64,000 nt of DNA from Brevibacillus brevis NBRC 100599 (lineage in GTDB: Bacteria > Bacillota > Bacilli > Brevibacillales > Brevibacillaceae). The stretch covers positions 4,845,001 to 4,909,000 of the forward strand of contig NC_012491.1 in assembly GCF_000010165.1 (NCBI RefSeq), given 5' to 3'. The position numbers and the translations under genes are program-made. Below are positions 54,821 to 63,664 of the stretch, piece after piece. Below the pieces are notes generated by a model. It saw only the letters and a program-made list of their open reading frames with translations. It was not told the DNA's origin and searched no databases. How positions within the stretch are numbered: the first letter of the stretch is position 1; each line of letters opens with the position of its first letter.

Positions 54821-57415
54821 ATGCTCCATCATTCCATTATGCTGAAAACCAAAACAGCTATGCCCGCCGTTCGGTCGAATAGCGTTCACAGGAGCCGACT
54901 GCTGCAAAAAATGGACGCTGGTCTACAATGCCGACTAACCGCACTGTACGCCCCAGCCGGTTACGGAAAAACGACCTTGCTCAGTCAATGGGCTCATCAG
55001 TACGGCGGTTCCACCGTATGGCTCTCACTCGATGAGATGGATAATGACCTGATTCGCTTTTGGAGATACATCGTATTTACGCTGTCCGAATCTGGATTCG
55101 CTGAACTCTCCGAGCGAATGGAACCAGCCATGAAGGCAACCAGTCATACCTCGATCTTTACCTTCATCGATTCTCTGCTCAATGAACTCGCTGCTACGAC
55201 ACAGCCACTTGCTATCATTCTCGATGACTATCACGTAATCTCGGATGAGACGATTCACAACAGCTTGGCTTATTTTTTGGAATATCTCCCGAGTCACGTC
55301 CATCTGTACATCGCCAGTCGCAACACGTTGCCTTTTTCTACAGTCAAATGGAACGTACGCCATGAAGTATGTCACATTGAGGCAGGACAATTTCTTTTCA
55401 GTTATCAAGAGACAGATAGCTTTTATCGGCAGGTTCACGATTTACCTCTGACCGAAACCCAAATTGAACAGCTAGTGAAAAGTACGGAGGGCTGGATCGC
55501 CGGCTTGCAGCTCGCAGCTATTTCACTCGTGAATACGGAGAATCACGATCAATTTTTCGCCGGATTTACTGGATCTCATCGCAATATCTCAGAGTATTTG
55601 TTTCATGAGGTAATCATGCGACTTCCGGAAGAGGAGCGCAGCTTCTTGCTCAAAACCTCTGTGCTGGCGAGAATGGACGCTCACGTATGCCAAGCTCTGA
55701 CCAGCCTGCCCCAGTGCCAACAAATGCTGACCCGCTTGCACCGCCAAAACATTTTTTTAATCCCGCTGGATGATTATGGGACGTGGTATCGATACCATCA
55801 CTTGTTTGCCGATTTTTTGCTCAGTCAATTGGAGCAGACGGCTCCCGGAGAAGCACGTAAGCTGCATCGGCTAGCCAGTGAGAGCTATGCGGAGCGTGGA
55901 ATGATGGACGAAGCGATCGAACATGCGATTGCCGCTGCCGATTATACGCTGGCTGCAAGCTTCCTTGCGCAACATATTCCGGTACTGCTCCAACGCGGCG
56001 AGTTTTCCAGCTTTCTCAGAACGCTGGACAGCATCCCTGATCACGCGAACCATTTCTCACCACTTTTTCGCCTGATCTATGTGTTCCTCTTGGTTGCTTG
56101 CGGTTTTACGGATCGGGCAGAGCTTGCCCTCACCCAATTGGAGCAAAGCGCTGCGAGCCTGGAAGACTCGACGGAGCATCAACAGTTTTTGAGCGGGCTG
56201 TTTTTTGTGCGAGCGAATCTAGTGTTTGCAACCGGAGATTTTGAGAGCTGGATTGCCAGTTCCTCACAGTTAAGTGGTGAGCTGCCAGAGAGTCCGTTGT
56301 TTTACCATTTTAATTACAACACGACTGAGCCGTTTATTCGCCGTACGCGATTCGGGTTAAAAGGGATGCTGTCTGATCAAACAGAGGCTGTCGGCAAGCA
56401 TTTTTCCAGCATACTCGAAGCTCATGGCTGGAAGGATTCTCTGATCAACCTGTACACCATTCAGGCGTTGGCGGAGGGGCTGTATGAGGAAAACAGGCTG
56501 GAAGAAAGCCTCGATCATCTTCAGCGAGTTCGTTTAGTCGCACTTCAAAAACAAATACCTGGCCTGCTCGTCCCCTATGCGCTGACATCCGCCAAGCACA
56601 AGCTAGTGGAGGGGAATTTTGTTGCGGCACGAAAAATCATTTCAGAGACACGGGAGACGGTCACAAGCTGGGGTGGTTCTTATTGGTTAAACCCATTACA
56701 AGCATTTCTCGCACACATCGCGATCCAGGAAGGGGACATTGCTTTGGCAAAAACGGAGTTGTCCAAGCTTCCCCCTTCCATTTTGAATCAGCCTAGCATT
56801 CAGAGAGAATTAGAGGTTTTGACCTATGTCCGTTTGCTGCTCGCCCAGCAGCAGGAGCAGGAAGCCTTACGTATTTTAACGATCCTAAAGCCATCCAGTA
56901 TTCGCGAGGAGCTGTTGATCAGCCAAGTAGACATCGCCATTCTGCAAGCGCTCGCCCACCAACAGTGCGGCAACAAAAAAGAAGCACTGGCTTTCCTCCA
57001 CGAAGCACTCTTGATTGGGGGAAACAACTGCTACGTCCGAAGCTTTCTGGACGAAGGTACGGCGATGTCTCACCTCTTGCACGATTACCAGCTACGCTTG
57101 AAAAAACGATCCCAACAGCCAGGTCCGTCCGTACCAGCAGCGTACGTCAACCAGCTACTATCCCTTTTCCCTAAGAAAATGGAGAAAAGAAAAGCTCCTT
57201 TGATCGAGCCGCTAACTGGAAAAGAAATGATTATCCTTTCCATGCTGGCCGAAGGAGCATCCAACAAGATGATCGCCGATGAGCTAGGGAATACGCTCGG
57301 GACCGTCAAGGTGTATTTGCATCGGATATATGGCAAGCTCGGTGTCACCAATCGCACTCAGGCTCTTCTGAAAGCCCAAGAAATTTCGCTGTTAGAAAAT
57401 AGCCCTGTTGATTAA
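54821..57415 (+). CDS. MalT-type LuxR-family transcriptional regulator
   Basis: 864 residues. N-terminal STAND ATPase: Walker A LYAPAGYGKTTLLSQW, Walker B PLAIILDDYHVI; winged-helix/TPR middle; C-terminal LuxR HTH at about 800-860 (LTGKEMIILSMLAEGASNKM, IADELGNTLGTVKVYLHRIY). Ligand-activated LAL-type regulator; the inducer is unknown. A TATAAT at 54778-54783 lies 37 bp upstream. Its stop overlaps that of the convergent NmrA gene. Confidence 0.92.
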   Translation: MLHHSIMLKTKTAMPAVRSNSVHRSRLLQKMDAGLQCRLTALYAPAGYGKTTLLSQWAHQYGGSTVWLSLDEMDNDLIRFWRYIVFTLSESGFAELSERMEPAMKATSHTSIFTFIDSLLNELAATTQPLAIILDDYHVISDETIHNSLAYFLEYLPSHVHLYIASRNTLPFSTVKWNVRHEVCHIEAGQFLFSYQETDSFYRQVHDLPLTETQIEQLVKSTEGWIAGLQLAAISLVNTENHDQFFAGFTGSHRNISEYLFHEVIMRLPEEERSFLLKTSVLARMDAHVCQALTSLPQCQQMLTRLHRQNIFLIPLDDYGTWYRYHHLFADFLLSQLEQTAPGEARKLHRLASESYAERGMMDEAIEHAIAAADYTLAASFLAQHIPVLLQRGEFSSFLRTLDSIPDHANHFSPLFRLIYVFLLVACGFTDRAELALTQLEQSAASLEDSTEHQQFLSGLFFVRANLVFATGDFESWIASSSQLSGELPESPLFYHFNYNTTEPFIRRTRFGLKGMLSDQTEAVGKHFSSILEAHGWKDSLINLYTIQALAEGLYEENRLEESLDHLQRVRLVALQKQIPGLLVPYALTSAKHKLVEGNFVAARKIISETRETVTSWGGSYWLNPLQAFLAHIAIQEGDIALAKTELSKLPPSILNQPSIQRELEVLTYVRLLLAQQQEQEALRILTILKPSSIREELLISQVDIAILQALAHQQCGNKKEALAFLHEALLIGGNNCYVRSFLDEGTAMSHLLHDYQLRLKKRSQQPGPSVPAAYVNQLLSLFPKKMEKRKAPLIEPLTGKEMIILSMLAEGASNKMIADELGNTLGTVKVYLHRIYGKLGVTNRTQALLKAQEISLLENSPVD

Positions 57416-58278
57416 CGGAACTTTTCACTATGTTCTTGCAGAAAAGCGTCCAGCTTGCGAGGTTCTCTGCCGAGGACACGCCATACATCGTCTGTCGGCT
57501 TTTCCGGGATCGCTACTGACATCGCTTGAATTTCAACGACATGACTGGCGAGCCACTCCGGCATGTTTCCATACTCCATCAGATCACGTCGGAGTGCTTC
57601 GCTATCCTTGTTGATGTACGTTATCGGGCGGTCAAGCAGCTCTGACAGCTTGCTCGCAATTTGCGAATAGCTGAAAACCTCAGAACCCGTCAGTGTGTAT
57701 ACACGACCTGCTTTTTCGGGATGGGTCAATGCCTCTGCGGCAACATCGGCGATATCCCGGCAATCGATAAAGTTGCAGGCTGTTTCGCCCATCGCACCGA
57801 AGAAAACATGTTGCGTCTGAATTGTCGGTGCGAAACGGAGCAGATTCTGCATAAAGGCGTACGGTCGAAGCACAGTATTTTTCATACCCGATTCTAATAA
57901 AGTTCTCTCGATTTCCTGGTGCCATCTCGCTACGGCGACTGGCGCCTTTTCGTCGTAGGCTGGACTGGATATTTTCACAATGTGTTGGATTCCAGCCTCA
58001 GCTGCTATGCGAATCATCGCTGTTTCCAGCTCGACCTGATCGGGACTGTTTGAAAGGGAAAGGAAAAGCTGATTCGCACCTGTGAATGCTGTGCGCAATG
58101 ATTCAGGGTCAGAAGCTTCCGCTGCTGCGACTTCCACCGTAGATTCTGCCCGTTCTCCCATTAGCATCTGAAGTTTTTCCGGTGTTCTGCTCAATGCCCG
58201 AGTTGGGACACCAAGCTCTATCAATCGTTTCAAAAGTGCACGTCCTATGGTTCCTGTCGCTCCCATAACTACGATCAT
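57412..58278 (-). CDS. NmrA-like NAD(P)-binding protein (atypical SDR)
   Basis: 288 residues. N-terminal VVMGATGTIGRALLKRLIEL (GxxGxxG), then VKISSPAYDEKAPVAVARWH and VLRPYAFMQNLLRFAP, CNFIDCRDIADVAAEALTHP. No YxxxK catalytic pair in standard place. Similar to quinone-reductase/azoreductase-like SDR proteins that sense or reduce quinones. Last gene of the MarR-controlled cluster. Confidence 0.87.
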   Translation of the reverse strand: MIVVMGATGTIGRALLKRLIELGVPTRALSRTPEKLQMLMGERAESTVEVAAAEASDPESLRTAFTGANQLFLSLSNSPDQVELETAMIRIAAEAGIQHIVKISSPAYDEKAPVAVARWHQEIERTLLESGMKNTVLRPYAFMQNLLRFAPTIQTQHVFFGAMGETACNFIDCRDIADVAAEALTHPEKAGRVYTLTGSEVFSYSQIASKLSELLDRPITYINKDSEALRRDLMEYGNMPEWLASHVVEIQAMSVAIPEKPTDDVWRVLGREPRKLDAFLQEHSEKFR

Positions 58279-58310
58279 TATCTATCTCTCCTCCGTAACT
58301 GATTCCATTT

Positions 58311-58787
58311 TTATTGGTCATGGCTGATGGCACTACGCCACCGCCATGTGATTAACGTGCTGGCGATTATCGCTGATAGCGGGAAGTCGATCCAGACACG
58401 GCTTAGCCAAGCTAACGATTCACCGGGAGCAACGATGACGAGTAACTCCGTTGTTAGCCATGCTGCCAACAGACCGATCACCGCCATTGTCATCCCCATA
58501 ACCGCTACCAGCGCCAAATGAGGCGTGTGGGTGACCCAACGTTTATGTATACCTTGGCTCTGTAACCATCGTCCAAGCAGTGCGGCAATCAATGCAGATG
58601 TTCCGCCAATCGTGGTCAATGCTCCTATTTGCAGCCCTTTGTCAGCGGTGATCCATCCTCCAATGCTCGCCATGATTGCAGGAGACAAATAAGCCATGAC
58701 GACCTCTCGCCATAAAACAAACAATTTCCGCTCGGGACTTGCCCTCTTGATCGGATAAACACCTCCCGATTTTGCAGGATCATGCAT
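58311..58787 (-). CDS. Four-helix membrane protein, MarR cluster
   Basis: 158 residues from ATG at 58787 (GGAGG eight bases upstream). Helices: YLSPAIMASIGGWIT, LTTIGGTSALIAALLG, LALVAVMGMTMAVIGLLAAW and FPLSAIIASTLITW. The arrangement resembles DUF2798-like membrane proteins, but this is not certain. First gene after the MarR-like operator; 32 bp before the NmrA gene. Confidence 0.75.
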   Translation of the reverse strand: MHDPAKSGGVYPIKRASPERKLFVLWREVVMAYLSPAIMASIGGWITADKGLQIGALTTIGGTSALIAALLGRWLQSQGIHKRWVTHTPHLALVAVMGMTMAVIGLLAAWLTTELLVIVAPGESLAWLSRVWIDFPLSAIIASTLITWRWRSAISHDQ

Positions 58788-58820
58788 GTTTTTCACCTCC
58801 TTTCCCTTGTTCTGAATAAG

Positions 58821-58840
58821 TAATTAGGAACCTAACTATA
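58821..58840. promoter_or_regulatory. Candidate MarR operator 1
   Basis: TAATTAGGAACCTAACTA (58821-58838), an 18-bp near-palindrome, 34 bp before the membrane-protein gene. Right half CCTAACTA is identical to operator 2. Confidence 0.65.
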
Positions 58841-58884
58841 TAAGAGTGAAAATGGGCTAGCTGCCTAGCCCGCTTTACTGCTTA

Positions 58885-59415
58885 CTATTCTTCTGTCAGT
58901 GCCGAGATGCCTTGTGTCACGCGGCCTAGCAGGTCGAGAAACACACTGCGCTCCTGAGTATTGAGCAATCCGACCATCGCTTCCAATCTCGCAAAGTGCT
59001 CAGGCGCCATTTCACGCAGCTTACTAGCCCCGAGCTCCGTTAACATGACCGATTTTTGCCTGCCATCTTTTGCACTCGCTCGTCGTGAGACTAGGCCGTC
59101 GCGCTCGAGGATGTCGATCAGACCGGTAACAGTTGCACGTGTTACACCCAGATGCTCTGCCAATTGTGACGGCAGTACTTCCCCTCCGTTATCTTCAAGG
59201 TCTGCCAACAACCGATATCGTCCCGTTGATAAGCCGAATCTGGCAAAATGTATTTCGGCCGCATGCCCTAGCTTGGCTCCTGCCTCCATCAGCCTGGCGG
59301 CGACGAGTATAGCTTGTGCATCAACATCGAGTCCATACCGGTCAATCTGGCGTTGCGATTGAACTAGCGATGGGATCGCATCTTCTTGTTTTCTTCCGTT
59401 TGAATGGTTTGTCAT
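58885..59415 (-). CDS. MarR-family regulator
   Basis: 176 residues. Winged helix: LADLEDNGGEVLPSQLAEHL, GVTRATVTGLIDILERDGLV (recognition helix), SRRASAKDGRQKSVMLTELG (wing). An N-terminal extension of about 35 residues is present. The start ATG has no good SD; operator 2 occupies that place, so the transcript may be nearly leaderless. Likely represses itself and the membrane-protein/NmrA operon. Confidence 0.9.
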   Translation of the reverse strand: MTNHSNGRKQEDAIPSLVQSQRQIDRYGLDVDAQAILVAARLMEAGAKLGHAAEIHFARFGLSTGRYRLLADLEDNGGEVLPSQLAEHLGVTRATVTGLIDILERDGLVSRRASAKDGRQKSVMLTELGASKLREMAPEHFARLEAMVGLLNTQERSVFLDLLGRVTQGISALTEE

Positions 59416-59420
59416 AGATA

Positions 59421-59438
59421 TAGTATGGCACCTAACTA
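59421..59438. promoter_or_regulatory. Candidate MarR operator 2
   Basis: TAGTATGGCACCTAACTA, 6-23 bp upstream of the marR start; aligns with operator 1 in 13 of 18 positions. Confidence 0.6.
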
Positions 59439-59460
59439 TCTTCCTGTCAACACGTCCCCT

Positions 59461-60231
59461 CTATTTCGGTGCCATTCTGATTGCCCCATCCAGCCGGATC
59501 GTTTCTCCATTCAACATCGGATTGGTGAGGATGCTGTTCACGAGCATCGCGTATTCTTTCGGGTCACCCATGCGAGCGGGAAAAGGAACAGTCGCACCCA
59601 ACGCTGCTTTTTCAGAGCGCGGGAGCTGATCGAACATCGGCGTGTCAAATAGCCCTGGAGCAATCGCCATCACGCGTATGCCATACCAAGCCAGATCTCT
59701 TGCTAGCGGCAGGGTCATACTTACAATTCCGCCTTTGGAGGCGCTATAGGCAACCTGCCCCACCTGTCCTTCAAAAGCCGCCACCGATGCGGTATTAATG
59801 ATGACACCTCGCTCCCCCTGTTGGTTCGGCTCGTTTCCTACCATTTGCTCCACCGCCAACCGAATAACATTAAAAGTACCGATCAGATTGACTGAAATGA
59901 CTTTGCTGAAGGATTCCAGTGGATGTGGACCGCTTCTCGACAGCGTTTTTTGTGCCAAACCAATCCCCGCACAGTTGACCACAGCGTGAATCGTACCGAA
60001 TGTGCCAGCAGCCTGATCAATGGCCTCCCTTACACTCGCCTCACTAATAACATCGGTATGCACGAACAAAGCATTCTCGCGCCCCAACTCATTCGCCAGC
60101 GCTTGCCCCTTCTCTACCGTCAAATCAAGAATGGCTACTTTTCCCCCGTGTTGAACTACATTCCTCACAGCGGCTTCTCCCAAACCGGAAGCACCACCCG
60201 TTACAATGGCAACCACTTCCCGCATATCCAA
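59461..60231 (-). CDS. Short-chain dehydrogenase (HSD17B10-like 3-hydroxyacyl-CoA DH)
   Basis: 256 residues, TTG at 60231 eight bases after AGGGAG; ATG at 60225 is an alternative. Rossmann [26 protein letters not shown], catalytic Ser in [27 protein letters not shown] (Tyr, Lys). The long insert [20 protein letters not shown] and [20 protein letters not shown] resemble type 2 3-hydroxyacyl-CoA dehydrogenases. Same strand as marR, 45 bp before it. Confidence 0.9.
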   Translation of the reverse strand: MDMREVVAIVTGGASGLGEAAVRNVVQHGGKVAILDLTVEKGQALANELGRENALFVHTDVISEASVREAIDQAAGTFGTIHAVVNCAGIGLAQKTLSRSGPHPLESFSKVISVNLIGTFNVIRLAVEQMVGNEPNQQGERGVIINTASVAAFEGQVGQVAYSASKGGIVSMTLPLARDLAWYGIRVMAIAPGLFDTPMFDQLPRSEKAALGATVPFPARMGDPKEYAMLVNSILTNPMLNGETIRLDGAIRMAPK

Positions 60232-60577
60232 GCCATTCTCTCCCTTCCTCTGCTATTGCATCCACATTCAGAAAAAAGCTCTGCAAGTTGGATACCAACC
60301 AAGCTCCCCCTTGTGGCACGTAGTTTTTCCGAAGCGACAAGCAGACTGCACCTTCTCAAATCCAAACAGGTGTGAGACAGCTGTGTCCGGGCAAAGGACA
60401 GTTGTGCTTATCCATCTCCAACATTTTGCGAGGGCGTGCGGCCCGGCCCTTAGAAATCTTCATGCCTAAAATAAGTAGGTAACCATTCTGTGGGTTCATC
60501 CGTCTGCTATATAGGAGAATTTTACTAATCATACATACACCTATTTCGAAGTAGTCAGACGAACTGGAGATGATCTC
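60232..60577. other. Gap with no gene recognised
   Basis: 346 bp between divergent SDR and GNAT genes. No clear promoter, terminator or small gene. A TATATA-like stretch near 60511 might be part of the GNAT promoter. Confidence 0.4.
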
Positions 60578-61051
60578 ATGAGTCCTATGGTTTTTTTCAA
60601 AAAGGCTGTCCCCGCGAACGCGGAACAACTCACCCAAATTGCCACTCGCTGCTTCGCAGAAGACGTCCAAAAGTACGGAGAGGGCCCTGCCGGACATGAC
60701 CAGCCTGACCAGCATATTTTATTCATGCAAAAGGCCCATTACTATACGATCTTGCTGGATGACCAGATCGTCGGCGGTTTTTGCCTCATTCCAGTCGACC
60801 ATGAGCATTTGGAGCTGGGGATCATTTATGTCGATCCTGATAAGCAAAACCTGCGTATCGGAAGCCAAACCATGCAGTTCATGGAGGCAGCGTATCCACA
60901 CATCAAAAAGTGGACGCTCGATACTGGCTATGAAGCGGTGCGCAACCAACACTTCTACGAGAAATGCGGTTACAAAAAGGTCGGCGAGACCGAGCCAAAC
61001 GCAACAAATGGTTTTTATAAATTCAGGTACGAAAAACGGATACCTAAATAG
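60578..61051 (+). CDS. GNAT-family N-acetyltransferase
   Basis: 157 residues; ATG after GGAGATGATCTC. IIYVDPDKQNLRIGSQTMQF is the acetyl-CoA segment, RNQHFYEKCGYKKVGE the C-terminal one. An acidic/His loop GEGPAGHDQPDQHILFMQKA is near the N-terminus. Substrate unknown. Monocistronic with its own terminator. Confidence 0.87.
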   Translation: MSPMVFFKKAVPANAEQLTQIATRCFAEDVQKYGEGPAGHDQPDQHILFMQKAHYYTILLDDQIVGGFCLIPVDHEHLELGIIYVDPDKQNLRIGSQTMQFMEAAYPHIKKWTLDTGYEAVRNQHFYEKCGYKKVGETEPNATNGFYKFRYEKRIPK

Positions 61052-61063
61052 ATAGATGGAAAC

Positions 61064-61100
61064 GGGAGAACAGCTACAGGCCGTTCTCCCTTTTTCTTTT
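61064..61100 (+). terminator. Terminator between convergent GNAT and tctC
   Basis: GGGAGAAC (61064-61071) pairs with GTTCTCCC (61083-61090), then TTTTTCTTTT. Confidence 0.88.
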
Positions 61101-61107
61101 GTCGCCC

Positions 61108-62106
61108 TTATTTTCGAATGCCCTTCTTGGTCGCCAATTCCAAGTAGTATGTTGTTTCTGCCTGTGTTTCCTTCGTAAATGCTTCACTTACCGCATATGC
61201 CGGCTCCACATGGATTTCACTCAGCTTTTGCAAAAAGGCTGGGTCTTTTTCCATCTTGGCAATCGCTTCTTCCCACTTGCGGATAATCGACGCTGGCGTT
61301 CCTTTGGCAAACGACACTCCCGTCCACCAGAAAACCGACAAGCCTTGAATCCCTTGCTCCTCCGCAGTAGGAACGTCAGGCAGGAACGGACTTCGCGTGT
61401 CACCGGATACGGCGAGGATTTTGACCTTGCCCGCTTTCAGCATCGGCATGATCTCCCCCACGGTATGCACCGCCAAAATCGCGTGCCCTCCAGCGACTTT
61501 CGGGACGGAGTCGGATGCGCCTTTCGTCACGATCATTCTCGTCTTGGCGAAGTCAGCCCCAATCACATCCAACCACTCTGCTACCCCAAAAGCGGAAAAA
61601 CCTGCTGGACCTACAGAAGTCCATGTTAACTGCTCCGGATTCGCACGAACCCACGCGGAAAATTCAGCGAAATCTTTCCAAGGTGCGTCGGCTTTCACAG
61701 CAAAAGCAAGCGTTCCTTTGCCAATCCTGGCTGCATAGACTTGATCCTCGCTTGTAATCGGCGGTGCTTTCATCCCGGCAGCGAGCATCGTCGTATTGGA
61801 TACATTGACAGCAAGCGCTGTGTAACCATCGTTTTTGGCTTGCTTTAAAGCATACTCCGCTCCTACCGCCCCACCACCTCCCGCCTTGTTGACGACGACG
61901 ATGGGCTGCCCCCATTCCTTGCTCAAGTAATCTGCTGCCGCTCTGGCTACGAGATCGACTCCGCCCCCGGCAGAATACGGCACGATATACTCCACCTGCT
62001 TCGATGGATAAGCCAACTCGGCTGTACCTTGATTTCCACATGCGCTAACAGCTGCCGCCAAAAGTAACGACAGGATGACAGCCGCCCATTGTTTATACCT
62101 TTTCAA
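61108..62106 (-). CDS. tctC: Tripartite tricarboxylate transporter binding protein TctC
   Basis: 332 residues from TTG at 62106 with GGAGG eight bases upstream. Lipoprotein: LLLAAAVSAC-GNQG. TctC/Bug fold: YPSKQVEYIVPYSAGGGVDL, VVNKAGGGGAVGAEYALKQA, KVKILAVSGDTRSPFLPDVP, TAEEQGIQGLSVFWWTGVSF. Captures a carboxylate outside the membrane and delivers it to TctAB. Ligand unknown. Confidence 0.92.
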   Translation of the reverse strand: MKRYKQWAAVILSLLLAAAVSACGNQGTAELAYPSKQVEYIVPYSAGGGVDLVARAAADYLSKEWGQPIVVVNKAGGGGAVGAEYALKQAKNDGYTALAVNVSNTTMLAAGMKAPPITSEDQVYAARIGKGTLAFAVKADAPWKDFAEFSAWVRANPEQLTWTSVGPAGFSAFGVAEWLDVIGADFAKTRMIVTKGASDSVPKVAGGHAILAVHTVGEIMPMLKAGKVKILAVSGDTRSPFLPDVPTAEEQGIQGLSVFWWTGVSFAKGTPASIIRKWEEAIAKMEKDPAFLQKLSEIHVEPAYAVSEAFTKETQAETTYYLELATKKGIRK

Positions 62107-62119
62107 TGACTCTTCCTCC

Positions 62120-63646
62120 CTACGCGACATCTACTCCCCGGTCACGCTCTTCTTTCAGCCTTTGCTGTGTCCGACGGTTCAGCACCAATGAGATGATCAA
62201 GAGTGCTCCAGCTGCCAGCAAGATGGTCAACGATAGAGGTCGAAACAAAACAATACTGAAATCACCCGCGCCCATCGCCATCGTTTGAATGAAGGATTCT
62301 TCCAGAAGCGGTCCCAAAATGAAGCACAACACCAGCGGAACAACGGGCCATTTATATTTGGAGAAAACATACCCAAGTCCGCCAAACAGAAACGCTACCC
62401 ACACATCAAACATGCTGTTGCGCACACTGTATGCCCCAATCGTGCAGAACATCAGGATGATTGGAGCCATGATGCCATACGGTACCCTCGTCAATTTGAC
62501 CCACACCCATACCATCGGGAGGTTCAGCACGAGAAGCATCGCATTCCCCACGAACATCGAAGCGATGACCGTCCAGACAAAGCTCGCATTTTGTTCAAAC
62601 AAAACAGGGCCTGGCGTCAAACCGTAGATCATCAATCCTGCCAACAAAATCGCCAGTGGCGGTGAGGAAGGAATCCCGAGCGAAAACAGCGGGATGAAGC
62701 CCGCACTGCTCGTCGCATTATTCGCTGCTTCTGGTGCTGCCACCCCTTCGATCGCTCCCTGACCAAACTTCTCGGGATGCTTCGATAGCTTTTTCTCCAT
62801 ATCGTACGCCAAAAACGACGTGATCGCAGCCGAACAGCCTGGCAGCAATCCAAGAAAAAAGCCGATAATTCCGCCCCTCAGCATAGGCCCAGCACTTACT
62901 CTCAAGTCTTCCTTTTTCGGGTAGACACTACCTGGCTTGCCAAGCAGGGTAGCTGTGCGTTTTTCATCAATCCCTTTGAGGACTTCCGTAATCGCAAACA
63001 ACCCGATAATGATGCTAATCATGTCAAAACCGCCGACCAATGCGGGCACGCCGTAATCAAAGCGCGGCATGCCCGAAGAGGGTCCCAGTCCAACTAGAGC
63101 GAGCGTATAGCCGAATGCCCCCATCAAAAACGATTTGACCAATGATCCTCCTGATAGACTGACCATCAGCGTGAGAGCCAAAATCATCAGCGCAAAGTAT
63201 TCAGGCGGTCCGAATTTTAAGGCTTGATCTGCCAAAATCGGTGCGAAAAAGACGAGGCCGATTACGCCCAGTACCCCTGCACCAAACGAAGCCAGTGCGG
63301 ATATCCCTAATGCTGGCCCACCTCTCCCTTTTTTCGCGAGCGGATAGCCATCCAAACACGTGGGGACTGACGATAGCTCCCCCGGGATATTGAGCAGAAT
63401 GGCAGTCGTCGAACCGCCGTACATGGCACCGTAATAAATCCCTGCCAGCATGATCATCCCTTGTGTCGGCTCCAGTACGGCTGTCACCGGAAGTAGAATC
63501 GCGATGGCAGAAGTGGGACCGAGACCGGGCAATACGCCTACAAAGGTGCCAATAAGAGCGCCGAGTGCCGCCATGAGCAGATGCTCCGGCGTGAGGGCTG
63601 AAGCAAAACCAGCCAGTAGTAATTGGAACGTCTCGATGATCAGCAC
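62120..63646 (-). CDS. tctA: Tripartite tricarboxylate transporter large permease TctA
   Basis: 508 residues, about eleven to twelve helices. Signature: ALIGTFVGVLPGLGPTSAIA, GIYYGAMYGGSTTAILLNIP, GELSSVPTCLDGYPLAKKGR, and the repeated inner motif FFLGLLPGCSAAITSFLAYD. GTG at 63646 overlaps the AAGGAGG, an unusual arrangement; the true start could be a few codons later. 13 bp before tctC and 18 bp after tctB. Confidence 0.93.
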   Translation of the reverse strand: MLIIETFQLLLAGFASALTPEHLLMAALGALIGTFVGVLPGLGPTSAIAILLPVTAVLEPTQGMIMLAGIYYGAMYGGSTTAILLNIPGELSSVPTCLDGYPLAKKGRGGPALGISALASFGAGVLGVIGLVFFAPILADQALKFGPPEYFALMILALTLMVSLSGGSLVKSFLMGAFGYTLALVGLGPSSGMPRFDYGVPALVGGFDMISIIIGLFAITEVLKGIDEKRTATLLGKPGSVYPKKEDLRVSAGPMLRGGIIGFFLGLLPGCSAAITSFLAYDMEKKLSKHPEKFGQGAIEGVAAPEAANNATSSAGFIPLFSLGIPSSPPLAILLAGLMIYGLTPGPVLFEQNASFVWTVIASMFVGNAMLLVLNLPMVWVWVKLTRVPYGIMAPIILMFCTIGAYSVRNSMFDVWVAFLFGGLGYVFSKYKWPVVPLVLCFILGPLLEESFIQTMAMGAGDFSIVLFRPLSLTILLAAGALLIISLVLNRRTQQRLKEERDRGVDVA

Positions 63647-63664
63647 CTCCTTATCATGCTTGCT

